From Niastella sp. (lineage in GTDB: Bacteria; Bacteroidota; Bacteroidia; Chitinophagales; Chitinophagaceae), in assembly GCA_016710595.1 (NCBI GenBank), contig JADJVM010000008.1, positions 372,001 through 436,000 on the forward strand: DNA of 64,000 bases. The letters run 5' to 3'. Below, one piece after another: positions 44,663-53,236 of the stretch (its first letter is position 1; the number at the start of each line of letters is the position of its first letter). A program made the translations under genes and the position numbers. A model generated the notes under the pieces. That model was not told where the DNA came from, did no database searches, and saw only the letters and a program-made list of their open reading frames with translations.

Positions 44663-46258
44663 ATGGAGAAGAAAAAATTAAAGATATGGTTACCGCTATT
44701 GTTTAGCCTAACTATGATTGCAGGAATATTTTTAGGTTACCGGATGCAAGGTTCAATGCCCGGCAAAAGTTTTTTTTATTTAGAAAAACGCAGGCCGGTA
44801 CAAGAGATATTAGACCTGATAGATAAAAAATATGTAGATAATGAAAACATGCAGGTTCTTGCTGATACTGCTATCCAGGCCATTTTGAGTAAACTTGACC
44901 CCCACTCCAGTTTTATTCCTGCCGAAGAACTGGCAAGGGTAAATGAGGATATCAATGGAAGTTTTTTTGGCATCGGTATTGAGTATAGCATTTTACAGGA
45001 TTCGCTGAATGTGATAAATGTTTTACAAAAAGGGCCTGCAGAGAAAGCCGGGCTGCAAACCGGTGATATTATTTTAAAAGCCAATGATAGTTTGCTTTCC
45101 GGCAAAAACATAAGCCCGGATAAAATAAGGAATACCATGCGTGGCCCATTGGATAGCAAAGTAAAATTAGATATCCTGCGAAATCATAAACCCCTGCAAA
45201 TTACCATACAGAGAGGTATCATCCCATTGAGCAGCGTTGATGCCGCTTATATGATTGATGCGGTTACGGGATATATCCGGCTAAATAAATTTAGTAGCCT
45301 CACCTATCGTGAGTTTATGGAGGCACTTACTGGTTTAAAAGGAAAGGGTATGGCCAAACTCATACTCGACCTGAGAAATAATGGTGGAGGCGTGTTGGAA
45401 GAAGCTGTAGAAATAGCCGATGAATTTTTATCGGGTGACAAACTTATCACTTATACAGAAGGGGCGCACGCTGCAAAAAATGAATACCGATGCCGCAGAA
45501 CCGGGCAGTTTGAAGAAGGGGAACTCATTGTTTTGGCAGATGAAGGCACAGCAAGCGCCAGTGAAATTTTGATTGGGGCTTTACAAGATTGGGATAGGGC
45601 GACGGTGGTAGGCCGTCGCACATTTGGGAAAGGATTGGTACAGGAACAATTTATGCTAAGTGATAACAGTGCACTGCGATTGACTGTAGCCCGGTATTAT
45701 ACTCCCATGGGTCGCAGCATACAAAGGCCTTATGACAAAGGCAACCTGGCTTATTTTGAAGATTATCATAAACGCTTTACCAATGGAGAACTTATTTATG
45801 CAGATTCCATTAAGAATGACACTTCCCAATTATTTATAACCAAAGGAGGTAAAAAAATATATGGTGGTGGTGGAATTTCTCCTGACTATTTTGTATCGGA
45901 AGATACCGGGAAAATAAGTTCTATACTAACTAAAATGTATGTGAAAGGTACACTTAGTGATTTTGGATACCGCTATTTATTGGCCAACCCTGCCATAAAA
46001 TCACGCTATACCACTCCTGCTCATTTTATTCAAAATTATGAACCTGATTTGGCCAGTTGGAATTTGTTAAGATCGCTTGCCTCTAAAGACTCAATCACTA
46101 TAGATAAGCTTACGGATAATGAGAAAAAATTTATTGAAAAACTTATTAAATCATCTATTGCCAGGCAACTCTTTCGGAATGAAGGTTATTTTGAGGCCAT
46201 AAACCGCCAGGACCCCGATGTATTAAAAGCTATAGAATTAATTAAAGCAGGCAAATAA
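44663..46258 (+). CDS. S41 C-terminal processing peptidase (Ctp/Tsp family)
   Basis: A 531-aa serine protease with one N-terminal membrane anchor (about 8-26), a PDZ domain (about 95-180, GIGIEYSI to LDSKVKLDIL) and the S41 core. The catalytic dyad is Ser298 in TASASE and Lys323 in FGKG; their spacing of 25 residues equals that of E. coli Tsp. LDLRNNGGGVLEEAV near 236-250 supplies the oxyanion strand. It acts in the periplasm on C-termini of proteins or on quality-control substrates. A promoter-like TAACTTCG lies about 25 nt before the start. Confidence 0.95.
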   Translation: MEKKKLKIWLPLLFSLTMIAGIFLGYRMQGSMPGKSFFYLEKRRPVQEILDLIDKKYVDNENMQVLADTAIQAILSKLDPHSSFIPAEELARVNEDINGSFFGIGIEYSILQDSLNVINVLQKGPAEKAGLQTGDIILKANDSLLSGKNISPDKIRNTMRGPLDSKVKLDILRNHKPLQITIQRGIIPLSSVDAAYMIDAVTGYIRLNKFSSLTYREFMEALTGLKGKGMAKLILDLRNNGGGVLEEAVEIADEFLSGDKLITYTEGAHAAKNEYRCRRTGQFEEGELIVLADEGTASASEILIGALQDWDRATVVGRRTFGKGLVQEQFMLSDNSALRLTVARYYTPMGRSIQRPYDKGNLAYFEDYHKRFTNGELIYADSIKNDTSQLFITKGGKKIYGGGGISPDYFVSEDTGKISSILTKMYVKGTLSDFGYRYLLANPAIKSRYTTPAHFIQNYEPDLASWNLLRSLASKDSITIDKLTDNEKKFIEKLIKSSIARQLFRNEGYFEAINRQDPDVLKAIELIKAGK

Positions 46259-46343
46259 ACATTAAATTTACAGGGAAGTGATTATGCGGGAAATGCAATG
46301 AGCAAAAAACGTATTATCGGGAAATGCACTAAAAACCTGTATC

Positions 46344-48077
46344 TTGAAAATTTTGGTTTTTATATGGACATTATTATTTTGCACAGTACAACTCTTTGGC
46401 CAAAATTACCTGAGAGGTTATGTAGCATCTACTACAGGGCAACGCATCCCTTCTGTTAAAATAAATGCAGTAGAAGGAAAGCAGGTTGTAAAAACAAATA
46501 TGTTTGGCAACTTTGGATTTTCCTCTCCCTTATCATCTGATAGCTTAATTTTTTCCTGTGATGGTTATGATAGTTCATTTGTGAGGGTGAAGGCAGATAA
46601 TTATATAAAAGTGCTGATGAAACCGTTACCCTCTTCTGTAATATTTACAAAAGATAATTTTTCGGTTTTATTAAATAAAGCGTCGGCAGAAAGTGAAAGA
46701 AATTTCAGAGACGAAACTTATCTACCTACCGGTGAATCTTATTTTATAAATACCAAAAGATCACCGGGCATCGCTTTCTCTGCCAATATTAACCGTGCCT
46801 CATATAGTAATGTAAGAAGATTGATCAATGAAATGGATGGCTTATTGCCACCGGGCGCTATCCGTATTGAGGAGATGCTGAACTATTTTAGTTTCAACTA
46901 TACCGAGCCTCCAAAAGACAGTATGTTTCACTGTTCCACTACCCTTACACAGTGCCCCTGGAACAAAAAAAACGAATTGCTATTTATCAATATCAGTGCA
47001 AAAAAAATTGATATGGCAAACAGGCCACCCAATAATTTAATATTGTTAATAGATGCTTCGGGTTCCATGGACATGCCAGCCAAACTGCCGCTGCTAAAAT
47101 CTGGATTCATAAAAATGGTAAATAACTTAAGGCCTGTAGATACTGTTTCACTGATCACTTTTGGCGATAAAGTAAGCCTGGTTTTGGAAGCCGTGCCGGG
47201 GAATGAAAAGGAAAAAATAATTAAAGCCATTTCAAAATTAGAAGCAGATGGTCCCACGCCTGCAGAAGGCGCCATCAGGTTGGCTTATAAAATTGCAAAT
47301 AAAAGATATATTTCTCAGGGGAATAACAGGATTATATTGGCAGCCGATGGAGACTTTAATGTAGGCATGAGCACCGAGAAGGAATTGATCACACTGATAG
47401 AACAGGAAAAAAGAAATGGTATTTATCTTACTTGCCTGGGTGTAGGTTCGGGAAATTATAAAGACTCCCGCCTGGCGGTACTTGCCCAAAAAGGGAATGG
47501 TAATTTTTCTTATATAGATAATGAACAGGAAGCAGAAAGGATTTTGGTAACCGACTTGTCCAAATCTTTATTTACTGTAGCCGATAATGTGTACCTATCG
47601 CTACTGTTCAATGCAGAACGGGTAAAATCATACCGCTTATTAGGATATGAAAATGAAAAGGTTGCACTGAATGATTCCCTGGTACAATTAAAAGGAGGTG
47701 AAATTGGTTCGGGACATAATTTAATGGCCATGGTTGAAATAGAACCCAGCACTACGCCATCCCCCAACCCGTTAGCTAAACTCGAAATTTATTATCGCTA
47801 CCCTTTACAAAAAGAACAATATCATAACTCATTCGCTATACCCGCAAATGAGATTATGCTTAAAACGGCCGTTCCCGGTTTGCGTAAAGCGATAGCCGTA
47901 GTGATGTTTGCTATGAAATTAAAAGACAATGAGAACTCCAAAAAAATTAGCTGGAGAATGTTACAAAACACCGCCAAAGAATCTATGGATAAGGATAATT
48001 ATTTAGATAAAGAATTTATCCAGTTAGTTTACAAGGCAAAAAGAATGTACACACATCGCAGGAAATATGGGGGATAA
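46344..48077 (+). CDS. Secreted VWA-domain protein with carboxypeptidase-like N-domain
   Basis: A 577-aa protein starting at TTG with a signal peptide (LLFCTVQLFGQ, about residue 20). Residues about 21-95 form a carboxypeptidase-regulatory-like domain (LRGYVASTTGQRIPSVKI). A YfbK-type N-domain (NINRASYSNVRRLINE) follows, then a von Willebrand A domain with an intact metal-binding site (LLIDASGSM near residue 231; DGPTPAEGAI; LAADGDFNVG). A DUF3520-like C-terminal region ends the chain. Proteins of this layout bind partners at the cell envelope; the partner is unknown. It follows the S41 gene by 85 nt and may be co-transcribed. Confidence 0.88.
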   Translation: MKILVFIWTLLFCTVQLFGQNYLRGYVASTTGQRIPSVKINAVEGKQVVKTNMFGNFGFSSPLSSDSLIFSCDGYDSSFVRVKADNYIKVLMKPLPSSVIFTKDNFSVLLNKASAESERNFRDETYLPTGESYFINTKRSPGIAFSANINRASYSNVRRLINEMDGLLPPGAIRIEEMLNYFSFNYTEPPKDSMFHCSTTLTQCPWNKKNELLFINISAKKIDMANRPPNNLILLIDASGSMDMPAKLPLLKSGFIKMVNNLRPVDTVSLITFGDKVSLVLEAVPGNEKEKIIKAISKLEADGPTPAEGAIRLAYKIANKRYISQGNNRIILAADGDFNVGMSTEKELITLIEQEKRNGIYLTCLGVGSGNYKDSRLAVLAQKGNGNFSYIDNEQEAERILVTDLSKSLFTVADNVYLSLLFNAERVKSYRLLGYENEKVALNDSLVQLKGGEIGSGHNLMAMVEIEPSTTPSPNPLAKLEIYYRYPLQKEQYHNSFAIPANEIMLKTAVPGLRKAIAVVMFAMKLKDNENSKKISWRMLQNTAKESMDKDNYLDKEFIQLVYKAKRMYTHRRKYGG

Positions 48078-48126
48078 AGTTTTTACTTTTTCAGAAAAAC
48101 AAATTAACAACATTTCAATTCCCTAA

Positions 48127-48317
48127 TTATGCTCTTTTGTTATTTTTGACTCTGAAAATTGTTGTTTGTCCTGCTGCATTAACTGTGCCTTTTAATTCTT
48201 CTGAAAATGATTGTAATGTTTTTGGATCGAATTTGCCTTCTATTCTAAGCAAGACAGATCCAGGAGTAACCTGTGCCACAGGATGAGCATTGTAAATATA
48301 TTTTTATAATTGATCAT
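48127..48317 (-). pseudogene. Frameshifted small secreted protein gene
   Basis: On the minus strand an ATG at 48315-48317 opens a signal-peptide-like frame (MINYKNIFTMLIL) that soon leaves phase. A second frame then reads AQVTPGSVLLRIEGKF and DPKTLQSFSEELKGTVNAAG and stops at 48127. The join of a signal peptide in one frame and a coherent mature part in another suggests a single small exported protein inactivated by an indel. The family is unknown. Confidence 0.5.
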
Positions 48318-48347
48318 GATTTTATTTTTTAAATATTTAAGGGATAG

Positions 48348-48520
48348 CTATATTTTTACAAATTCCACCCTCCTGTTATTCGCCTTACCATCCGGTGAGT
48401 CATTATCACTAATTGGTTTTGTGGCTCCAAAACCTTTGGTGGTAAGCCGGGCACCATCAATACCCATTTTTATCAATTGAGATTTAACTGATTCAGCCGT
48501 TTGTCAACAGACAATTACAC
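48348..48520 (-). pseudogene. C-terminal OmpA-domain remnant
   Basis: On the minus strand the frame reads AESVKSQLIKMGIDGARLTT, then KGFGATKPISDNDSPDGKAN and NRRVEFVKI with a stop at 48348. This is the peptidoglycan-binding end of an OmpA-family protein. Upstream, LSVDKR continues the family pattern in a different frame after an apparent 1-nt deletion, preceded by a stop codon. The N-terminal part is missing, so this is a decayed gene. Confidence 0.7.
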
Positions 48521-48669
48521 TGAACAGTTAAAGCCAGGCAGGAAGACATGGCTTTGAAAAAAATATTTGCAACTATTTTATTTACTTAATCAGATTTTAT
48601 GGTTCAATTACATTTCCTTTGTATTAGATTCCCATTTCCATAAAAAAATATTGATCCAATAACCGGTTA
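48521..48669. other. Non-coding stretch before the DUF347 gene
   Basis: No ORF or clear promoter match is seen. It probably contains the promoter of the DUF347 gene and the left-over 5' part of the decayed OmpA-like gene. Confidence 0.35.
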
Positions 48670-49434
48670 ATGCAAAATATAATGCCCAAGTATAACAAAG
48701 TTGCCCAAATCACCCTTCTTTTCTGGATCATGAAAATTATTGCCACCACATTGGGGGAAACCTTAGGCGATTATTTTTCTATGACCGCAAATCTTGGATA
48801 CCTGGTTACTCTTATTGCCATGCTGTTTTTCTTTCTCATCGCCCTGGGAATCCAACTTTCTGTAAGAAAATATATTCCTGTTTTGTATTGGCTGGTTATT
48901 ATTAGTACCACTACCCTGGGTACTGAAATTTCAGATTTTATGGATAGGACACTGAACCTGGGATATGCACTGGGGAGCCTGATATTATTTGTTTGCCTGA
49001 TAGCAACTTTATTTCTTTGGAAAAAAAGATTTAAAACGCTGGAAGTATATCCAATAACTAAGAAAAGTAAAGAGGTTTATTATTGGATAGCCATTCTTTT
49101 TTCAAATAGTTTAGGAACAGCTTTTGGCGATTTCCTAAGTGATAATTTGGGATTCAGTTTTCTTACAGGTGCAGTAATTACTGCTTCCATCATTATTGTA
49201 GTAGTTCTTTTACATTATTTTACCAGGCTCAATCATATTGTTTTATTTTGGATCGCATTTGTATTCACAAGGCCTTTTGGTGCTACATTTGGCGATTTTC
49301 TCACCAAACCTTTATCACATGGGGGCTTAGATCTTGGAACTTTAAATGCATCGCTTACCTCCATTTGTTTGATGGCTGTATTAATATTTATCAGCCATAA
49401 AAAAGAAAAGCAAAAAGTATTAGCTGCTCAATAA
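48670..49434 (+). CDS. DUF347 (COG4705) integral membrane protein
   Basis: A 254-aa inner-membrane protein with eight predicted helices arranged as four repeats of two. Each repeat carries the family motif: TTLGETLGDYF, TTLGTEISDFM, NSLGTAFGDFL and RPFGATFGDFL, followed by an N/S-L-G segment. The conserved acidic residues in every repeat suggest ion or metal transport, but no function is established. The following barrel gene starts 8 nt after its stop, so they are likely co-transcribed. Confidence 0.85.
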   Translation: MQNIMPKYNKVAQITLLFWIMKIIATTLGETLGDYFSMTANLGYLVTLIAMLFFFLIALGIQLSVRKYIPVLYWLVIISTTTLGTEISDFMDRTLNLGYALGSLILFVCLIATLFLWKKRFKTLEVYPITKKSKEVYYWIAILFSNSLGTAFGDFLSDNLGFSFLTGAVITASIIIVVVLLHYFTRLNHIVLFWIAFVFTRPFGATFGDFLTKPLSHGGLDLGTLNASLTSICLMAVLIFISHKKEKQKVLAAQ

Positions 49435-49442
49435 TTGTAAAC

Positions 49443-50165
49443 ATGAAAACATTCGGCAAAATAATTTTCATTTTTATTTTCGTGGCAATCATACATGTTG
49501 CAAATGCCCAAAGCGGCGGCCCTCCTATGCTTACAGACGACCCGGGGATCGTTGATTTACATAAATGGGAGATCAATACTTCTATACTTTCTTCTGTTAC
49601 AACTTCGCATGTAGAACTATCCATTCCTTTTATTGATATCAACTATGGTGTTGCCCGTAATCTACAATTAAAAGTGGAAGCGCCTTACCTGGTTGAAATA
49701 AATAAAAATCGTTTGACGGGCGAACCGGGCCAGGTAGTAGCAGGTGTGAAATTTCGTTTTCTGGATGAAGAGAAATGTTTTATTTCAGCCGGCACCTATC
49801 CACAATTAACTTTAAATGCTGAGAAAGGCTTTTTGCTTCCGCTTTTATTGGAAAAAACGATTGGAAAATTTTTAATAGGTGAAGATATTGGATATTTCTT
49901 TGGAAAAAATAATGACAATAACATACAGCTTGGTAGTTTATTAGGTTATCAGGTTACTCCAACATTTCAGGCCATGGCAGAATATTTTATACAAAAGAAT
50001 GCTGTTTGGAGAAGCGGTACTAATGGTTTTATCAACCTGGGCTTTCGGCAGACACTTAATAAAACATTCACGCTCCTCGGTTCATTTGGAACTCAATTAT
50101 CAGTTGCGCCGGGTGAAGAAAAACAATACTTTTTTTCTTTTTTAGGTATTCAAAGTAGTTTCTAA
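49443..50165 (+). CDS. Unknown outer-membrane beta-barrel-like protein
   Basis: A 240-aa protein with a signal peptide (FIFVAIIHVANAQ, about residue 22). The mature N-terminus, SGGPPMLTDDPG, and the alternating strands (WEINTSILSS, VELSIPFIDINYGV, NLQLKVEAPYLVEI, to a final YFFSFLGIQSSF ending in an aromatic residue) suggest an outer-membrane barrel of 10-12 strands with a C-terminal sorting Phe. It resembles proteins annotated as transporters or meta-pathway phenol-degradation-like, but I cannot fix a function. Probably co-transcribed with the DUF347 gene. Confidence 0.72.
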   Translation: MKTFGKIIFIFIFVAIIHVANAQSGGPPMLTDDPGIVDLHKWEINTSILSSVTTSHVELSIPFIDINYGVARNLQLKVEAPYLVEINKNRLTGEPGQVVAGVKFRFLDEEKCFISAGTYPQLTLNAEKGFLLPLLLEKTIGKFLIGEDIGYFFGKNNDNNIQLGSLLGYQVTPTFQAMAEYFIQKNAVWRSGTNGFINLGFRQTLNKTFTLLGSFGTQLSVAPGEEKQYFFSFLGIQSSF

Positions 50166-50182
50166 TAGATTACCCTGACTTC

Positions 50183-50215
50183 AAAAAAAAAATCCCGCAA
50201 TACAATTGCGGGATT
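50183..50215 (-). terminator. Terminator of ssrA
   Basis: AATCCCGCAAT pairs perfectly with ATTGCGGGATT (50191-50215) around a 3-nt loop, followed on the minus strand by a run of T (plus-strand A at 50183-50190). It lies 5 nt after the mature 3' end of tmRNA. Confidence 0.93.
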
Positions 50216-50220
50216 AAATG

Positions 50221-50591
50221 TGGAGCCGACCGGACTCGAACCGGTGTCCAAACAAATTCGCCATAAGCTTTCTACATGTTTATTTATGTATTGATTGTAG
50301 GGAAATAACAGGAACATAACAAACCAACTATTTCCTTAGAAGAATGGTCTTATACTACAGTCACATCATTCTGCAGCAGCATCTTGTTTCTTTTTTGAGT
50401 CGGCGGCGGGGCTTGGTAACAAGAGAACCTGCCCGGCGGCCCTAATGACTAACTAATCAATGATTAGGCAGCCATGGCATACTGTGTATTGCCATTTAAA
50501 ATTTACGCATTCCAGATTAAAGTGCAGATCACGCAACGCACTACATGCTTACACTTACAAAGAACTTTGCTGTCAAAACCAAAACGGCCCC
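50221..50591 (-). ncRNA. ssrA: tmRNA
   Basis: A 371-nt RNA that rescues ribosomes stalled on broken mRNA. The 5' end GGGGCCG (50585-50591) pairs with CGGCTCC (50222-50228) to form the acceptor stem. The T arm is GGTTCGAGTCC and the 5' part contains TTTTGACAGCAAAG, close to the usual D-loop-like region. The tag reading frame lies at 50464-50493 and is followed by GC-rich pseudoknot segments. The CCA end is not encoded (the discriminator A is followed by CAT), so it must be added by tRNA nucleotidyltransferase. A terminator follows. The upstream open frame of the MutS-like gene runs into this RNA but is not translated from here. Confidence 0.95.
50464..50493 (-). other. tmRNA tag-peptide reading frame
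   Basis: The frame encodes GNTQYAMAA followed by TAA, so the full tag after the charged alanine is AGNTQYAMAA. The final AMAA replaces the more usual ALAA, the signal seen by ClpXP and its adaptor. The resume codon is taken as GGC because upstream codons are not conserved; this is inference. Confidence 0.75.
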
Positions 50592-50617
50592 GGCCTGGTG
50601 TGGCAAAAAGCAAGCTA

Positions 50618-50625
50618 CAAAATTA
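50618..50625 (-). promoter_or_regulatory. -7 element for ssrA
   Basis: TAATTTTG on the minus strand matches TAnnTTTG. Transcription would start about 20 nt before the mature 5' end, which fits later RNase P trimming. Confidence 0.55.
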
Positions 50626-50661
50626 CGATATTTATTTGCTGTATCCTTATCTTATTCCCTT

Positions 50662-50669
50662 TACTTTTG
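50662..50669 (+). promoter_or_regulatory. -7 element for the MutS-like gene
   Basis: TACTTTTG matches TAnnTTTG and lies 23 nt before the ATG at 50693. This supports the downstream start and excludes the 73-codon extension into ssrA. Confidence 0.55.
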
Positions 50670-50692
50670 CTGATCATAGAACTTTAACATAC

Positions 50693-52480
50693 ATGAAGCC
50701 AGGGGAATTTTATAAAAATAAACTTATATCGCTGCAAATTGAATTAGATCAACTTTTAAGAAAAAGAAAAGGATTGGGTATTTTACGGCTGGGCAGTATT
50801 ATTGTTTTGATTGCAGCATTATGGTTTTTATGGAGTTTAGGCTGGGAGTATATCCTTGCTGCTACACTGGTCTTAATTACCATTTTTGTAAAATTGGTAA
50901 AAGACGATGTAGCGAATAAAGATAAAATTACGCTCACCAAAAACCTAATTGCAATACAACAAGCCGAACTAAATGCATTAGCTGGAAAGTATTTTGAATT
51001 TGATGGCGGTGAAAAACATATGCCCAAAGACCATCAGTATGCCCATGATATGGATATATTTGGCCATGCTTCATTGTTTCAATTTTTAAACCGTACCACA
51101 TCTGAACAAGGAAGCAGGGCGCTGGCAGAGAGTTTGTTACATACAGCTTCTTTACCTGAAATATTGGAAAGGCAGGAAAGTATAAAAGAATTGTGTAAGC
51201 TTACTGATTTTCGGCACCTGTTACAAGCTTATGGCTTACAAGACCCAATTACACATAATACGGAATCAAAGCTATTAACATGGATACAGGAACCCACTGA
51301 GTTTATACAATTTAAACACTGGCAATGGATAAAATACCTGCTACCAGTTATCGCTTGCGGCATTACGCTTGCCGTAATTTTTGAAAAATTAGATATCAAT
51401 GTACTTTATATCACTTATTTTTTGATGGCCGTAGTTGCCTTTCAAATAAATAAAGTAGTGGGGTCATTACATAATAAAGTATCGCAAGTAACTGCCGAGG
51501 CAGATACCATGATGAAAAGCCTGTTGCTGATAGAAAAACAAAATTTTGAATCGCTCTTACTTAAAAGAATACAAGAACAATATTTACAGGAAAGCAAGGC
51601 ATCAGAAAAAATCGCACAGCTTAAAACAATTTTAGAGAGGTTGGATATACGGTATAATGTATTTCTTTCTTTTTTCTTAAATATTTTATTACAATGGAAT
51701 CTGCAACAGGTATTGGCGCTGGAAGCATGGAAGAAGTCAGAGAAAAATAAACTATCCGGGTGGTTTTATGCAATTGGAGAAACGGATGCATTGTCATCAT
51801 TGGCCAATCTGAATTTTAATGAACCGGATTGGGTATTCCCAAAATTTAAAACAGAATATTTTTCTTTGCAGGCAACCGGCCTGGGGCATCCGCTAATTGC
51901 CGAAAAACAAAGAATAAACAATCAGGTAACGATTCAGTCAAGGGACCAAATAATGCTTGTAACAGGAAGTAATATGGCCGGCAAAAGCACTTATTTGCGA
52001 AGTATTGGAACCAATATCGTACTCGCCATGGCAGGTGCGCCGGTTTGCGCATCCATATTTGAATTAAGCCCGGTACAACTTATGAGTAGTATGCGCATTA
52101 CAGACAACCTGGAAGAAAATACTTCTACATTTTATGCAGAGTTAAAAAAACTGAAAACAATTATTGAAAAAGTAAATACCGGTGATCCTGTATTTATTTT
52201 ATTAGATGAAATTTTAAGAGGTACCAATTCACTTGACCGGCATACCGGTTCCATAGCGCTTATTAAACAATTATTACAAAAGCAAAGCCCGGCCATTATT
52301 GCCACGCATGATGTAGCATTAGCTGCATTAGAAAATGAATTTCCCAGTCGTATTTTGAATTACCATTTTGATGTACAGGTAAAAGGCGAAGAACTGTATT
52401 TTGATTATACTTTAAAAGCCGGTATATGTACCAGCATGAATGCATCTATATTGATGAAAAAAATCGGGATTGAATTGTAA
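50693..52480 (+). CDS. MutS-like ATPase with two membrane segments
   Basis: A 595-aa protein whose C-terminal third is a MutS family ATPase: Walker A TGSNMAGKSTYLRSIGTNIV near residue 422, the SSMRITDNLEENTSTFYAEL region, Walker B FILLDEILRGTNSLDR near 500, and TIATHD-like IIATHDVALA. Unlike true MutS it lacks the mismatch-recognition domain and has hydrophobic pairs near residues 26-65 and 215-255. It belongs to a Bacteroidota-specific MutS-related group whose role is not known. The frame runs back to 50474 inside ssrA, but promoter position and protein pattern favour 50693 (MKPGEFYKN). Confidence 0.87.
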   Translation: MKPGEFYKNKLISLQIELDQLLRKRKGLGILRLGSIIVLIAALWFLWSLGWEYILAATLVLITIFVKLVKDDVANKDKITLTKNLIAIQQAELNALAGKYFEFDGGEKHMPKDHQYAHDMDIFGHASLFQFLNRTTSEQGSRALAESLLHTASLPEILERQESIKELCKLTDFRHLLQAYGLQDPITHNTESKLLTWIQEPTEFIQFKHWQWIKYLLPVIACGITLAVIFEKLDINVLYITYFLMAVVAFQINKVVGSLHNKVSQVTAEADTMMKSLLLIEKQNFESLLLKRIQEQYLQESKASEKIAQLKTILERLDIRYNVFLSFFLNILLQWNLQQVLALEAWKKSEKNKLSGWFYAIGETDALSSLANLNFNEPDWVFPKFKTEYFSLQATGLGHPLIAEKQRINNQVTIQSRDQIMLVTGSNMAGKSTYLRSIGTNIVLAMAGAPVCASIFELSPVQLMSSMRITDNLEENTSTFYAELKKLKTIIEKVNTGDPVFILLDEILRGTNSLDRHTGSIALIKQLLQKQSPAIIATHDVALAALENEFPSRILNYHFDVQVKGEELYFDYTLKAGICTSMNASILMKKIGIEL

Positions 52481-52482
52481 AC

Positions 52483-53163
52483 TCAATTCCCGCCACTCTT
52501 TCCTTTTAGCATGGGCACAAATGAAAAATTATGAAACACTTCTTCATCATACCCACCATCTTCTAATTTTGTAAGCCTAAGCATACGTTGATTTTCACCT
52601 GCATCCAAAGGCAACACCATCTTGCCGCCGGTTTTTAATTGCTCAATGAGTTTGGGAGGAATAAAGGGGGCTGCTGCCGTAATAATAATTTTATCGAAAG
52701 GTGCAAATGTAGGTAAGCCTTCAAAACCATCTCCATAAAAAAATTTTATATTGGGATAACGGTTTTTCAACACAAAATTTTTTGATTTTTCAAATAATTT
52801 TTTTTGTCTTTCGATGGTAAAGACCCTTGCGCCCATTTCGGCCAATACCGAGGCCTGGTAAATACTCCCGGTTCCTATTTCCAAAATTTTTTCATGTGGC
52901 TTTACCTGTAATAATTCGGTTTGGTATGCTACGGTATAGGGTTGTGAAATCGTTTGCCCTTCTGCAATGGGGAAAGCACGGTCTTCATAAGCAATTTTAT
53001 CTAAAGCAGAATCCAAAAAATAATGACGGGGAATATTATTCATGGCTTCCAGTACGGCTTTACTGGTAATGCCGTTTTCTCTTTCCCGTAAGCTATCTAT
53101 CAATTTTTTTCGTAACCCTTTATGGCGGTATGTATCTTCAAATATTCTCAAAGTGGTTTTCAT
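52483..53163 (-). CDS. pcm: Protein-L-isoaspartate O-methyltransferase
   Basis: A 226-aa SAM-dependent repair enzyme that methylates isoaspartyl residues in aged proteins. The PIMT pattern is present: REREN near the start, the IPRHYFLD segment, GQTISQPYTVAYQTELL at about 89-105, motif I ILEIGTGSIYQASVLAEMG and a late FDKIIITAAAPFIPP with MVLPLD. Motif I is unusual in having Ile where the family almost always has the third Gly (GTGSGYQ), which touches the cofactor; function may be altered. It converges with the MutS-like gene with a 2-nt gap. Confidence 0.9.
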   Translation of the reverse strand: MKTTLRIFEDTYRHKGLRKKLIDSLRERENGITSKAVLEAMNNIPRHYFLDSALDKIAYEDRAFPIAEGQTISQPYTVAYQTELLQVKPHEKILEIGTGSIYQASVLAEMGARVFTIERQKKLFEKSKNFVLKNRYPNIKFFYGDGFEGLPTFAPFDKIIITAAAPFIPPKLIEQLKTGGKMVLPLDAGENQRMLRLTKLEDGGYDEEVFHNFSFVPMLKGKSGGN

Positions 53164-53236
53164 TTTGATATTGCAAGATAAAATAATGCCGGCATTAAAG
53201 CCGGCAAACTATTTTGGTTGTTTCTTTAATAACCAA

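Noticed and set aside
50474..50692. N-terminal extension of the MutS-like protein
   Set aside because: It lies mostly inside ssrA on the opposite strand and is not family-like; a TAnnTTTG promoter sits just before the ATG at 50693.
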